NCBI GenBank assembly: GCA_934591725.1
Contig: CAKTPR010000061.1
Location: 1 to 12,482, forward strand
DNA from: an uncultured Oscillospiraceae bacterium
Lineage (GTDB): Bacteria > Bacillota > Clostridia > Oscillospirales > Oscillospiraceae
Length of the DNA: 12,482 nt
Direction: 5' to 3'
Below, in pieces: positions 6,739 to 12,482 of this stretch. Each line of letters opens with the position of its first letter. Position 1 is the first letter of the stretch. The notes beneath the pieces are model-generated. The model was given only the letters and a program-made list of their open reading frames with translations, was not told the DNA's origin and did no database searches. A program made the translations under genes and the position numbers.

Positions 6739-6771
6739 AAAAGAATCCCTCCGTTCATGGTGAACGGAGGG
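6739..6771 (-). terminator. Terminator of the glyQS-nadE operon
   Basis: CCCTCCGTTC (6747-6756) pairs with GAACGGAGGG (6762-6771) around a small ATGGT loop (an extra A-T pair can form). On the minus strand the stem is followed by ATTCTTTTATAATT. It begins 10 bases after the nadE stop codon. Confidence 0.85.
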
Positions 6772-6781
6772 ACAACAGGTT

Positions 6782-8668
6782 TTATCTGTCTGCCAGACTG
6801 CTGAGGAACATGGTGTTCTCGGCGTCGGAGGGGATGAGGAAGCCGGTGCGCGGGGAGACGGAGAAAGCCTCGACCGCGGGGCCGTCCATCAGGCAGGAGC
6901 GCTTGAACTGCTGCGAGAAGTAGCGCTTGCAGTAGCTGGTGATCCAGCGCAGCAGCTCCTCGTCGCTGAACTCGTCGCCGTAAGCGGCCTTGGCGAGCTT
7001 GAGCGTCTTTGCCGGGGAGAAGCCGCAGATCATCATCTTGTGGGTGAAGAAGTCCTGAAGGCTGTAAGAGCCGACGGCGTCCTCGCTCTTCTGCTCGATG
7101 AGGTCGTCATGTATCGGCAGAAGCTCCGGGGTGACGGGGCAGTCAAGCACGTCATAGAGCGCGGCCTTGAGAACCTTGTCCTCGGTCTTGCCGGCGATGT
7201 AGCTGACGTTCGCGCGCACCTGGGTCTTGGTCAGGCCGAGATTCACGTCGTACATACTGATATGGTCGCCGTTGTAGGTGCACCAGCCGTCGACAAACTC
7301 GCTGAGGTCTTCGGTGCCGACGTCAAGGCCGTTGACCTTGTTGGCGATGTCCATGAGCACCTGAGTGCGCTCGCGCGCCTGCGCATTCTCAAAGGCGATG
7401 GAGTAATCGTCATGCGCATGGCCGATATCGTCAAAGTGCTGGTAGACGGATTTGCCGATGTCGATAACGCGGACTTCTGCGCCGAGCTGCTCGGCGACAA
7501 CGATGGCGTTGGACTTGGTGCGGGAGGAGGTGCCGAAGCAGGGCAGAGTGCAGGCGATGACGTTCGTGCTCGGAAGCCCCATCTTCTTCACGGCCATGGC
7601 GCTGACCATGACGGCAAGGGTGGAGTCCACACCGCCGGAGATGCCGACGACGCAGTGGTCGAGCCCTGCGTACTCCATGCGCTTTACAAGGCCGGAGACC
7701 TGGATATCGAGCATACGCTCGCAGTAGGTGGGCAGATCCTCTGCCTTTTCGGGTAGGTGCGGGTGCTTCTGGTAAGTGCGGGTGAGGGAGGTGTCCTCAA
7801 GCTCGCCGCCCCACGGGCAGACGTAGTGCGGATAATCGCACACGTCGAAGCTGCCCTTTGCGCGGCGGAGGTTTATCATGTGCTCAATGTCTATCTCGCT
7901 GACGGCAAGGCTGTTTTCCTTCTCGTCGGAGGCGAGGATGACGCCGTTTTCGGCGACCATGCACAGGCCGGAATAGACGTTCTCGGTAGTGCTCTCGCCC
8001 TTGCCGGGAGCGGCCATGACTATGCCGCAGCGCAGCTTCTTCGACTCATAGCGCAGGTTCAGTTCCGCTTCATCGGTGGAGGTGACGGTCTCGGGGAAGG
8101 AGGCCATCTGCGCGATGACAGTAGCGCCGGAGAGCGCGTGGCGCAGGGCGGGGGAGGTGACGGCGTCCATGTCCGCGCCGAGCTCCACCGCGACCTTCAG
8201 GTCGGGCATGGAGGCGTGCTCGAACAGAACATCGGAGGACAGGAAGCTGTCATACTCGCCTACGGTGACGTCGAGCGCTTCATCGTCGTCATAGCTCTGG
8301 AAGTGGGAGCCTTCGACATTCTCTCTGGGAACAAGACCCAGCAGTTCACCGTCACAAATGGCGGCGGCGCAGCTGTAGATGCGGGAGCCTGCGGCGTAGG
8401 GCAGGCCGACGAAGACGAGCATATCCGTGCCGTCAGTCGCGGCGATGACCTTTGCGAGAGCGGCCTTTGCCCCGTCGAGAATTACGCGGTGGGCGATAAG
8501 GTCAAAGCAGGAGCAGCCGGTGAGGGTGAGCTCCGGGAAAACGAGGATCTTGACGCCCTTGGCCTTGGCGTCCGCGATGCACTCAATAACACGCTGGGCG
8601 TTATACTCCGCATCCGCGACCTTGATGACAGGGGACGCGGCGGCGGTCTTAATGAAACCGTACTTCAT
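6782..8668 (-). CDS. nadE: NAD synthetase with a probably inactive glutaminase domain
   Basis: The 628 aa have the two-domain plan of glutamine-dependent NAD synthetase: nitrilase-like domain (about 1-275), then the ATP-dependent synthetase (about 310-628) that amidates deamido-NAD. In the synthetase, SGGVDST (344-350), FGTSSRTKSNA, QARERTQVLMDIANKVNG, WCTYNGDH and FFSQQFKRSC-like segments (FSQQFKRSC) are kept. In the nitrilase domain the Glu of the triad is present (E46, FPEL), but the family's VPK reads VPR (R115), the following LPNYxEFYE block is replaced by ENVEGSHFQSY, and the family's VEICEDLW reads VELGADMD, with Gly164 where the nucleophilic Cys should be. Two of three catalytic residues thus seem lost. 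The synthetase also has GTEDLSE for the usual GTGDLSE. I infer either an ammonia-dependent enzyme or a diverged paralogue. It starts 17 bases after glyQS; AGGTGA serves as ribosome site. Confidence 0.93.
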   Translation of the reverse strand: MKYGFIKTAAASPVIKVADAEYNAQRVIECIADAKAKGVKILVFPELTLTGCSCFDLIAHRVILDGAKAALAKVIAATDGTDMLVFVGLPYAAGSRIYSCAAAICDGELLGLVPRENVEGSHFQSYDDDEALDVTVGEYDSFLSSDVLFEHASMPDLKVAVELGADMDAVTSPALRHALSGATVIAQMASFPETVTSTDEAELNLRYESKKLRCGIVMAAPGKGESTTENVYSGLCMVAENGVILASDEKENSLAVSEIDIEHMINLRRAKGSFDVCDYPHYVCPWGGELEDTSLTRTYQKHPHLPEKAEDLPTYCERMLDIQVSGLVKRMEYAGLDHCVVGISGGVDSTLAVMVSAMAVKKMGLPSTNVIACTLPCFGTSSRTKSNAIVVAEQLGAEVRVIDIGKSVYQHFDDIGHAHDDYSIAFENAQARERTQVLMDIANKVNGLDVGTEDLSEFVDGWCTYNGDHISMYDVNLGLTKTQVRANVSYIAGKTEDKVLKAALYDVLDCPVTPELLPIHDDLIEQKSEDAVGSYSLQDFFTHKMMICGFSPAKTLKLAKAAYGDEFSDEELLRWITSYCKRYFSQQFKRSCLMDGPAVEAFSVSPRTGFLIPSDAENTMFLSSLADR

Positions 8669-8685
8669 TATATATTCACCTGATT

Positions 8686-10122
8686 TCAGAATTTGATACG
8701 CTCGGAGATGTACGCCTTTACCTCGCTGATGGGGATACGTACCTGCTCCATGCTGTCGCGCTCACGGACGGTGACGCAGTGGTCGGCCTCGTCGGTCTCA
8801 GTGCCGACGGTGTTGAAGTCAAAGGTGATGCAGAACGGAGTGCCGATCTCATCCTCGCGGCGGTAGCGCTTGCCGATGGAGCCGGTCTCGTCATAGTCGC
8901 ACATGAAGTCCTTACTCAGCTCGTTGTAAAGCTCCATTGCGGGGCCGGTGAGGATCTCCTTCTTGCTCAGCGGCAGGATCGCGCACTTGAACGGAGCGAG
9001 AGCGGGATGCAGGTGCAGCACGGTGCGTATATCGTCATTGCCCTTCTTGTCCTGACCGACGACCTGTTCGTCATAAGCGTCGCACAGGACGGAGAGCACG
9101 GTACGCTCGACGCCGAGGGACGGCTCGATAACGTAGGGGATATAGTGCTCGTTCTTCTCCTGATCGTAATAGGTCAGATCCTGACCGGAGACGGTCTGGT
9201 GCTGGGTCAGGTCGTAGTCGGTGCGGTCGGCAACGCCCCAGAGTTCGCCCCAGCCGAAGGGGAAGAGGAACTCAAAGTCGGTAGTTGCCTTGGAGTAGAA
9301 GCAAAGCTCTTCGGGGTCATGGTCGCGCGGGCGGAGGTTCTCGTCCTTCAGGCCGATGGAGAGCAGGAAGTTATGGCAGAAGCTGCGCCAGTAGTCGAAC
9401 CACTCAAGGTCGGTGCCCGGCTGGCAGAAGAACTCAAGCTCCATCTGCTCGAACTCGCGCACACGGAAAATGAAGTTGCCCGGAGTGATCTCGTTGCGGA
9501 AGCTCTTGCCGATCTGGCCGATGCCGAAGGGCAGCTTGCGGCGGGTGGTGCGCTGGACGTTCACGAAGTTTGTGAAGATGCCCTGCGCGGTCTCAGGACG
9601 GAGGTAGACGGTGTTCTTCGCGTCCTCGGTGACGCCCTGGAAGGTCTTGAACATCAGGTTGAACTGACGGATATCGGTGAAGTTATGCTTGCCGCAGGTG
9701 GGGCAGGGGATGTTGTGCTCCTCGACGAAGTCCTTCATCTCGCTCTGAGAGAAGGCGTCGATGGGCTTGGGCAGCTCGAAGGCGGTCTCACTGCACCAGT
9801 CCTCAATAAGCTTGTCCGCGCGGAAGCGCTCGTGGCACTCGCGGCAGTCCATCAGCGGATCGGAGAAGCCGCTCAGGTGGCCGGAGGCGACCCAGGTCTG
9901 CGGGTTCATGAGGATAGCGGCATCGAGGCCGACGTTGTACGGGTTCTCCTGCACGAACTTCTTCCACCATGCGCGCTTGATGTTGTTCTTCAGCTCAACG
10001 CCGAGCGGGCCGTAGTCCCAGGTGTTGGCAAGGCCGCCGTAGATCTCGGAGCCGGCGAAAATGAAGCCTCTGTTCTTGCACAGAGCCACGATCCTGTCCA
10101 TGGTTTTTTCGGTATTTTTCAT
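8686..10122 (-). CDS. glyQS: Glycine--tRNA ligase, alpha2 dimer type
   Basis: Charges tRNA-Gly with glycine (EC 6.1.1.14), cytosolic homodimer, class II. The frame is open further upstream, but I chose the ATG at 10122: it follows AGGAAAGGAAG, and MKNTEKTMDRIVALCKNRGF is the normal beginning of the family, while the upstream extension is partly untranslated leader. The product has 478 aa. Visible parts: GSEIYGGLANTWDYGPLG (24-41), a zinc-type set of cysteines (C93/C96 and C140/C143), YLRPETAQG (173-181), motif 2 FRNEITPGNF (208-217) and REFEQME, motif 3 SLGVERT (335-341), and the C-terminal anticodon-binding domain from HLHPALAPFK (370 on). It is the first gene of an operon with nadE. The T-box that often precedes glycyl-tRNA synthetase genes in this phylum is not present here; the leader is only about 55 bases. 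Confidence 0.97.
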   Translation of the reverse strand: MKNTEKTMDRIVALCKNRGFIFAGSEIYGGLANTWDYGPLGVELKNNIKRAWWKKFVQENPYNVGLDAAILMNPQTWVASGHLSGFSDPLMDCRECHERFRADKLIEDWCSETAFELPKPIDAFSQSEMKDFVEEHNIPCPTCGKHNFTDIRQFNLMFKTFQGVTEDAKNTVYLRPETAQGIFTNFVNVQRTTRRKLPFGIGQIGKSFRNEITPGNFIFRVREFEQMELEFFCQPGTDLEWFDYWRSFCHNFLLSIGLKDENLRPRDHDPEELCFYSKATTDFEFLFPFGWGELWGVADRTDYDLTQHQTVSGQDLTYYDQEKNEHYIPYVIEPSLGVERTVLSVLCDAYDEQVVGQDKKGNDDIRTVLHLHPALAPFKCAILPLSKKEILTGPAMELYNELSKDFMCDYDETGSIGKRYRREDEIGTPFCITFDFNTVGTETDEADHCVTVRERDSMEQVRIPISEVKAYISERIKF

Positions 10123-10164
10123 GTTTCTTCCTTTCCTGCGGCTGGCTGCCGCAGAGATAAAATT

Positions 10165-10180
10165 TTTGTCTCCCGACAAA
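10165..10180 (-). other. Stem-loop at the 5' end of the glyQS transcript
   Basis: On the minus strand TTTGTC (10180-10175), loop GGGA, GACAAA (10170-10165). The predicted transcription start is near 10179, so the RNA would begin with this 6-bp hairpin. It may protect the 5' end, or the inverted repeat may be an operator at the start site. Confidence 0.45.
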
Positions 10181-10185
10181 CCTAT

Positions 10186-10214
10186 AATATACCAGAATTA
10201 TTGGCATATATCAA
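10186..10214 (-). promoter_or_regulatory. Promoter of the glyQS-nadE operon
   Basis: On the minus strand: -35 TTGATA (10214-10209), 17-bp spacer, -10 TATATT (10191-10186), with TG one base upstream of the -10 box (TGGTATATT). Confidence 0.8.
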
Positions 10215-10313
10215 CAAAAACTAAGCCGGGAAAAGTGTTAATTCTTAAATAAAGTTTAGAAACAGACAGCAGAGATTTTATTTCCGCCGGTTCCATTGTC
10301 GGGGAAAAGGGTG

Positions 10314-10319
10314 TATAAT
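10314..10319 (+). promoter_or_regulatory. -10 box for the polysaccharide deacetylase gene
   Basis: Perfect TATAAT on the plus strand. The hexamer 17 bp upstream (TTCCAT, 10291-10296) is a weak -35 match, so this promoter may be weak or need an activator or another sigma factor. Predicted start near 10326, 39 bases before the gene. It is divergent from the glyQS promoter about 100 bp away. Confidence 0.55.
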
Positions 10320-10364
10320 ACCAACATATACAAAATAAAATCGTTGAACGGAATAAGGATAAAG

Positions 10365-11828
10365 ATGAAAGAAATGGATACGCGGCAGGGGAGAGACAGA
10401 ACCCGCCGGAGACTGAAAGTAATACTGCTGGTGCTGCTGGCATACATCGTGGCCATTGCGGCGCTGGCCGTGATAATAGACGCGCGCCACGTGCGCTTTT
10501 ACGTGACGGGCTCGGATAACATGACGCAGGAATTTGGCGAAACGTACGAGGAGCCGGGCGTGTACGCCGTGACCTACGGCAAGCTTTTCGGCGAGGGGAC
10601 GCAGCGCCTGCACGTTGCGGTCGAGGGCAGCGTCGATACCTCGAAGCTCGGCAGCTATACGCTGAAATACTGGACGCGCTGGATGTTCACGGACTATGCG
10701 ACCGAGCGGCACGTCACCGTTATAGACACGACGCCGCCGGAGATAGAGCTCAAGCACATAGAGGGCTATGAGGCGAGCTGGATGGACGGCTACGAGGAGG
10801 AGGGCTACACCGCCTTTGACAGCTGCGATGGCGACCTCACCTCAAAGGTCATCCGCACCGAGGATAAGGACAAGGTGACCTACACCGTCACGGATTCGTC
10901 CGGGAACACCGCGACCGCCGTGCGCGAGATAAAGTACGCGAAGACCGAGCCGCGCATTATCCTGAACGGCGATGAGAACATGGTGTTCACCGCGCGCACC
11001 GATTTCACCGACCCCGGCTATACGGCGACGGACGGGCTGGGGGACGACCTGACCTCGCTTGTGCAGGTGGACAGCGACGTTGTGCCCTATATCGCGGGGG
11101 ATTATCAGATAGTCTACAGCCTAACGAGCGAGACGGGCGAGTCCGTCAGCGTGACGCGCAGCGTCACGGTCATTCCTGCGAACAGGCCGGACGTTGTGAA
11201 CCCCGACGGCAAGACCATTTACCTCACCTTTGACGACGGGCCGGGGCCGTATACCTCAAAGCTTCTGGACGTGCTGGCGGAGTATAACGTGAAGGCAACC
11301 TTCTTCGTCACGGCGGCAAACTCCAAGTACTATGACCTGATCGCCCGCGAGGTGAACGAGGGGCACTCCGTCGGCGTACACAGCTATTCTCACAACTATA
11401 AGACTATCTACTCCAGCGAGGAAGCCTTCTTCAACGACTTCAACGCCATGGAGGAGATCATATACGAACAGACCGGCAGCTACACGCAGCTTTGCCGTTT
11501 CCCCGGCGGAAGCTCCAACACTGTCAGCAATTTCAATCCGGGCATAATGTCCCGCCTGACGGAAGCGCTCACCGACATGGGCTATAAGTACTTTGACTGG
11601 AACGTGTCCTCAGGCGATGCGGGAGAGACAACGAAGACGGACGTCGTTATCTCCAACATTGAGTCTGGCTGCCGCGGCATGAAAGCGGCGGTTGTCCTTC
11701 AGCATGATATAAAGGACTTCAGCGTGAACGCGGTGGAATCCGTCATAATCTGGGGCCTGCAGAACGGCTACACCTTCCGTGCCCTTGACATGAGCAGCCC
11801 CGACGCGCACCATGGTGTGAATAATTAA
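10365..11828 (+). CDS. Membrane-anchored polysaccharide deacetylase with Ig-like modules
   Basis: A CE4 (NodB-fold) enzyme that removes acetyl groups from N-acetylated sugars, probably in peptidoglycan or another wall glycan. The ATG at 10365 follows AAGGA at 5-base spacing; upstream in-frame codons overlap the promoter. The 487 aa have a basic N-terminus, one membrane helix (about 17-38, an uncleaved anchor), then about three Ig-like modules (roughly 42-125, 126-195, 196-275). The modules repeat a pattern of G-D/E, EPG/EEGY/DPGY, then GxYxxxY and VTVI. The catalytic domain from 283 is complete: TFDDGP (288-293, D290/D291), HSYSH (H339, H343), RFPGG (378-382), DW (411-412) and LQHD (H447). 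It therefore acts outside the membrane, with the Ig modules as a stalk or glycan binder. Its neighbours give no functional link. A PgdA-like role is inferred; the exact substrate is unknown. Confidence 0.93.
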   Translation: MKEMDTRQGRDRTRRRLKVILLVLLAYIVAIAALAVIIDARHVRFYVTGSDNMTQEFGETYEEPGVYAVTYGKLFGEGTQRLHVAVEGSVDTSKLGSYTLKYWTRWMFTDYATERHVTVIDTTPPEIELKHIEGYEASWMDGYEEEGYTAFDSCDGDLTSKVIRTEDKDKVTYTVTDSSGNTATAVREIKYAKTEPRIILNGDENMVFTARTDFTDPGYTATDGLGDDLTSLVQVDSDVVPYIAGDYQIVYSLTSETGESVSVTRSVTVIPANRPDVVNPDGKTIYLTFDDGPGPYTSKLLDVLAEYNVKATFFVTAANSKYYDLIAREVNEGHSVGVHSYSHNYKTIYSSEEAFFNDFNAMEEIIYEQTGSYTQLCRFPGGSSNTVSNFNPGIMSRLTEALTDMGYKYFDWNVSSGDAGETTKTDVVISNIESGCRGMKAAVVLQHDIKDFSVNAVESVIIWGLQNGYTFRALDMSSPDAHHGVNN

Positions 11829-11842
11829 AAGTAAATAAAACG

Positions 11843-11888
11843 ATCCCCCGGAAGCTTCGCATTGATGCGGAGCTTCCGGGGGATTTGT
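11843..11888. terminator. Very strong bidirectional terminator
   Basis: ATCCCCCGGAAGCT (11843-11856) pairs with AGCTTCCGGGGGAT (11871-11884), continued by a T-G pair and CGCA/TGCG around a TTGA loop: 19 pairs in all. TTTGTT follows on the plus strand, and CGTTTTATTTACTTTT on the minus strand. It ends the deacetylase gene and also suits a gene arriving on the minus strand, of which only the tail at 11897 remains. Confidence 0.92.
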
Positions 11889-11896
11889 TATATCTG

Positions 11897-11985
11897 TTAT
11901 ATCGCGAGGGCTGCGTTGAGCGCATCGCCGGTCGCGAGCATGGAGTTGCCGGGAGCCTGCCATGCCTGATATCCTTTTACAAACG
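11897..11985 (-). pseudogene. C-terminal tail of a lost minus-strand gene
   Basis: The minus strand reads, up to a TAA at 11899-11897, a tail ending GYQAWQAPGNSMLATGDAL plus NAALAI. It uses GCG, CTC, ACC, GGC and GAT codons like the host genes and ends 13 bases before the bidirectional terminator, as a real gene end would. The frame is closed by a stop at 12022-12020, inside the recombinase gene, so only about 30-37 codons can exist. I infer that the rest was displaced when the recombinase-bearing DNA inserted; the right limit (about 11985) is approximate. I do not recognise the family from so short a tail. Confidence 0.45.
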
Positions 11986-12005
11986 CACAGTGGGAGGCGA
12001 CCGGA

Positions 12006-12320
12006 ATGAACATATACGGCTATATACGAGTATCCAGCAAAGACCAGAACGAGGACAGGCAGCTTGCTGCCATGCACGGCATTGGCGTGAAGGAAGAGTT
12101 TATCTTCATTGACAAGAGATCGGGCAAGGATTTTGAGCGACCGCAATATAAGAAGCTGCTGAAAAAAATAAAGCCAGGCGATCTGCTCATGATACAGAGC
12201 ATCGACCGGCTGGGACGCAATTATGAGGAAGTACAGAACCAATGGCGCATTTTGACCAAGGAAAAGAATGCGGACATCTGTGTCCTTGATCAAGAATACG
12301 ATCTCTCAGGCCGGCAGTGA
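12006..12320 (+). pseudogene. Serine recombinase (resolvase/invertase), truncated
   Basis: The 104-aa frame starts MNIYGYIRVSSKDQNEDRQL, with GGGAGG (11992-11997) 8 bases upstream of the ATG. Residues 1-95 match the catalytic domain of small serine recombinases carried by transposons and conjugative elements: R8 and the nucleophile S10 in YIRVSS, then DKRSGKDFERPQYKKLL and IQSIDRLGRN (R68, R71). Similarity stops after CVLD (to 12290). The last nine residues (QEYDLSGRQ) are out-of-frame translation of an ABC-transporter remnant. The expected end of the catalytic domain, the long E helix and the helix-turn-helix are missing; family members usually have about 180-200 aa or more. It therefore should not recombine DNA, though the fragment could still be expressed. 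It is the remains of mobile DNA. Confidence 0.88.
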
Positions 12321-12474
12321 TACGACCTGCATTATAATCGCCCACCGCCTGACTACCGTCAGGAACTGTGATCGGATCTATGTCATGGAGCAAGGTCGGA
12401 TCGCAGAAACCGGTACGCATGATGAGCTTATGGAAAAAGTCGGACTGTATGCAAGACTCTGGAATATGCAATAG
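12286..12474 (+). pseudogene. 3' end of an ABC transporter ATPase, 5' part lost
   Basis: In the frame one base off the recombinase, about 62 codons encode LIKNTISQAGSDTTCIIIAH, then RLTTVRNCDRIYVMEQGRI and AETGTHDELMEKVGLYARLW to a TAG stop at 12472-12474. This is the classical C-terminal end of an exporter-type ATPase domain: the H-loop histidine in IIIAHRL, the DRIYVMEQGRI strand and the GTHDEL motif. Walker A, the Q-loop, signature and Walker B are absent, so it cannot bind and hydrolyse ATP. The in-frame ATG at 12268 lies in recombinase sequence. The fragment must have been joined here by deletion or recombination at about 12281-12290. Confidence 0.85.
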
Positions 12475-12482
12475 CTCCGAGC

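Noticed and set aside
7040..8683. Two plus-strand frames (238 and 308 aa)
   Set aside because: They are antisense to nadE, with no ribosome sites and no family resemblance.
8779..10224. 481-aa open frame on the plus strand
   Set aside because: It is antisense to glyQS, shows no recognisable motif, and has the same low-complexity composition as other shadow frames.
11610..12293. 227-aa minus-strand frame
   Set aside because: It is antisense to the deacetylase end and the recombinase and runs through the strong terminator stem; no motif is present.
1..12482. CRISPR arrays, tRNA or rRNA genes, and a complete novel defence or mobile system
   Set aside because: No regularly spaced direct repeats, no cloverleaf or rRNA-like sequence, and only fragments of a mobile element at the right end were seen.

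Overview
The window looks like chromosomal DNA of a GC-rich, low-G+C-phylum Gram-positive anaerobe, most likely a gut-type Clostridia (Oscillospiraceae-like). The reasons are strong GGAGG ribosome sites, sigma-A promoters with 17-18 bp spacers, a T-box riboswitch, the alpha2 (GlyQS) type of glycyl-tRNA synthetase, and codon use rich in G/C third positions. Genus and species cannot be fixed from what I can see. No tRNA, rRNA or CRISPR array is present.

Layout. Bases 1-1044 are the 3' part of an MFS-type transporter that starts outside the window. A small, more AT-rich unknown gene (1123-1359) follows. Next comes a complete sigma-A promoter (1461-1489) and a T-box leader (about 1496-1800) whose specifier reads AAC (Asn) and whose UGGC bulge suits a G-discriminator tRNA. 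It precedes asnB (1832-3412), the glutamine-dependent asparagine synthetase. A second small AT-rich unknown gene (3552-3806) lies after asnB and converges on a minus-strand block through a bidirectional terminator (3856-3885).

The minus-strand block, read from right to left, is glyQS (10122-8686) and nadE (8668-6782), which form one operon with promoter 10186-10214 and terminator 6747-6771. Then comes gdhA (6653-5304) with its own promoter and terminator, a YcxB-like two-TM membrane protein (5192-4629) with its own extended -10 promoter, and an UlaG/UPF0173-like metallo-beta-lactamase-fold hydrolase (4537-3890), again with its own promoter. Divergent from glyQS is a membrane-anchored polysaccharide deacetylase with Ig-like modules (10365-11828), ended by a very strong bidirectional terminator (11843-11884).

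The right end (11897-12482) is a scar of mobile-DNA activity. It holds a short minus-strand C-terminal tail of a host-like gene, cut off by DNA that carries a serine-recombinase gene. That gene is broken after its catalytic N-terminal part and joined, in another frame, to the last ~62 codons of an ABC-transporter ATPase.

Functionally the core is nitrogen and amide metabolism: asparagine made under Asn-tRNA control, ammonia fixed by glutamate dehydrogenase, and an NAD synthetase. The NAD synthetase is the most unusual gene. Its glutaminase-like domain seems to have lost both the catalytic lysine (Arg115) and the nucleophilic cysteine (Gly164), so it may depend on free ammonia. The other points of note are the T-box without a clear terminator, a pair of AACCGGTT palindromes flanking the asnB promoter, and the recombination junctions at the right end.
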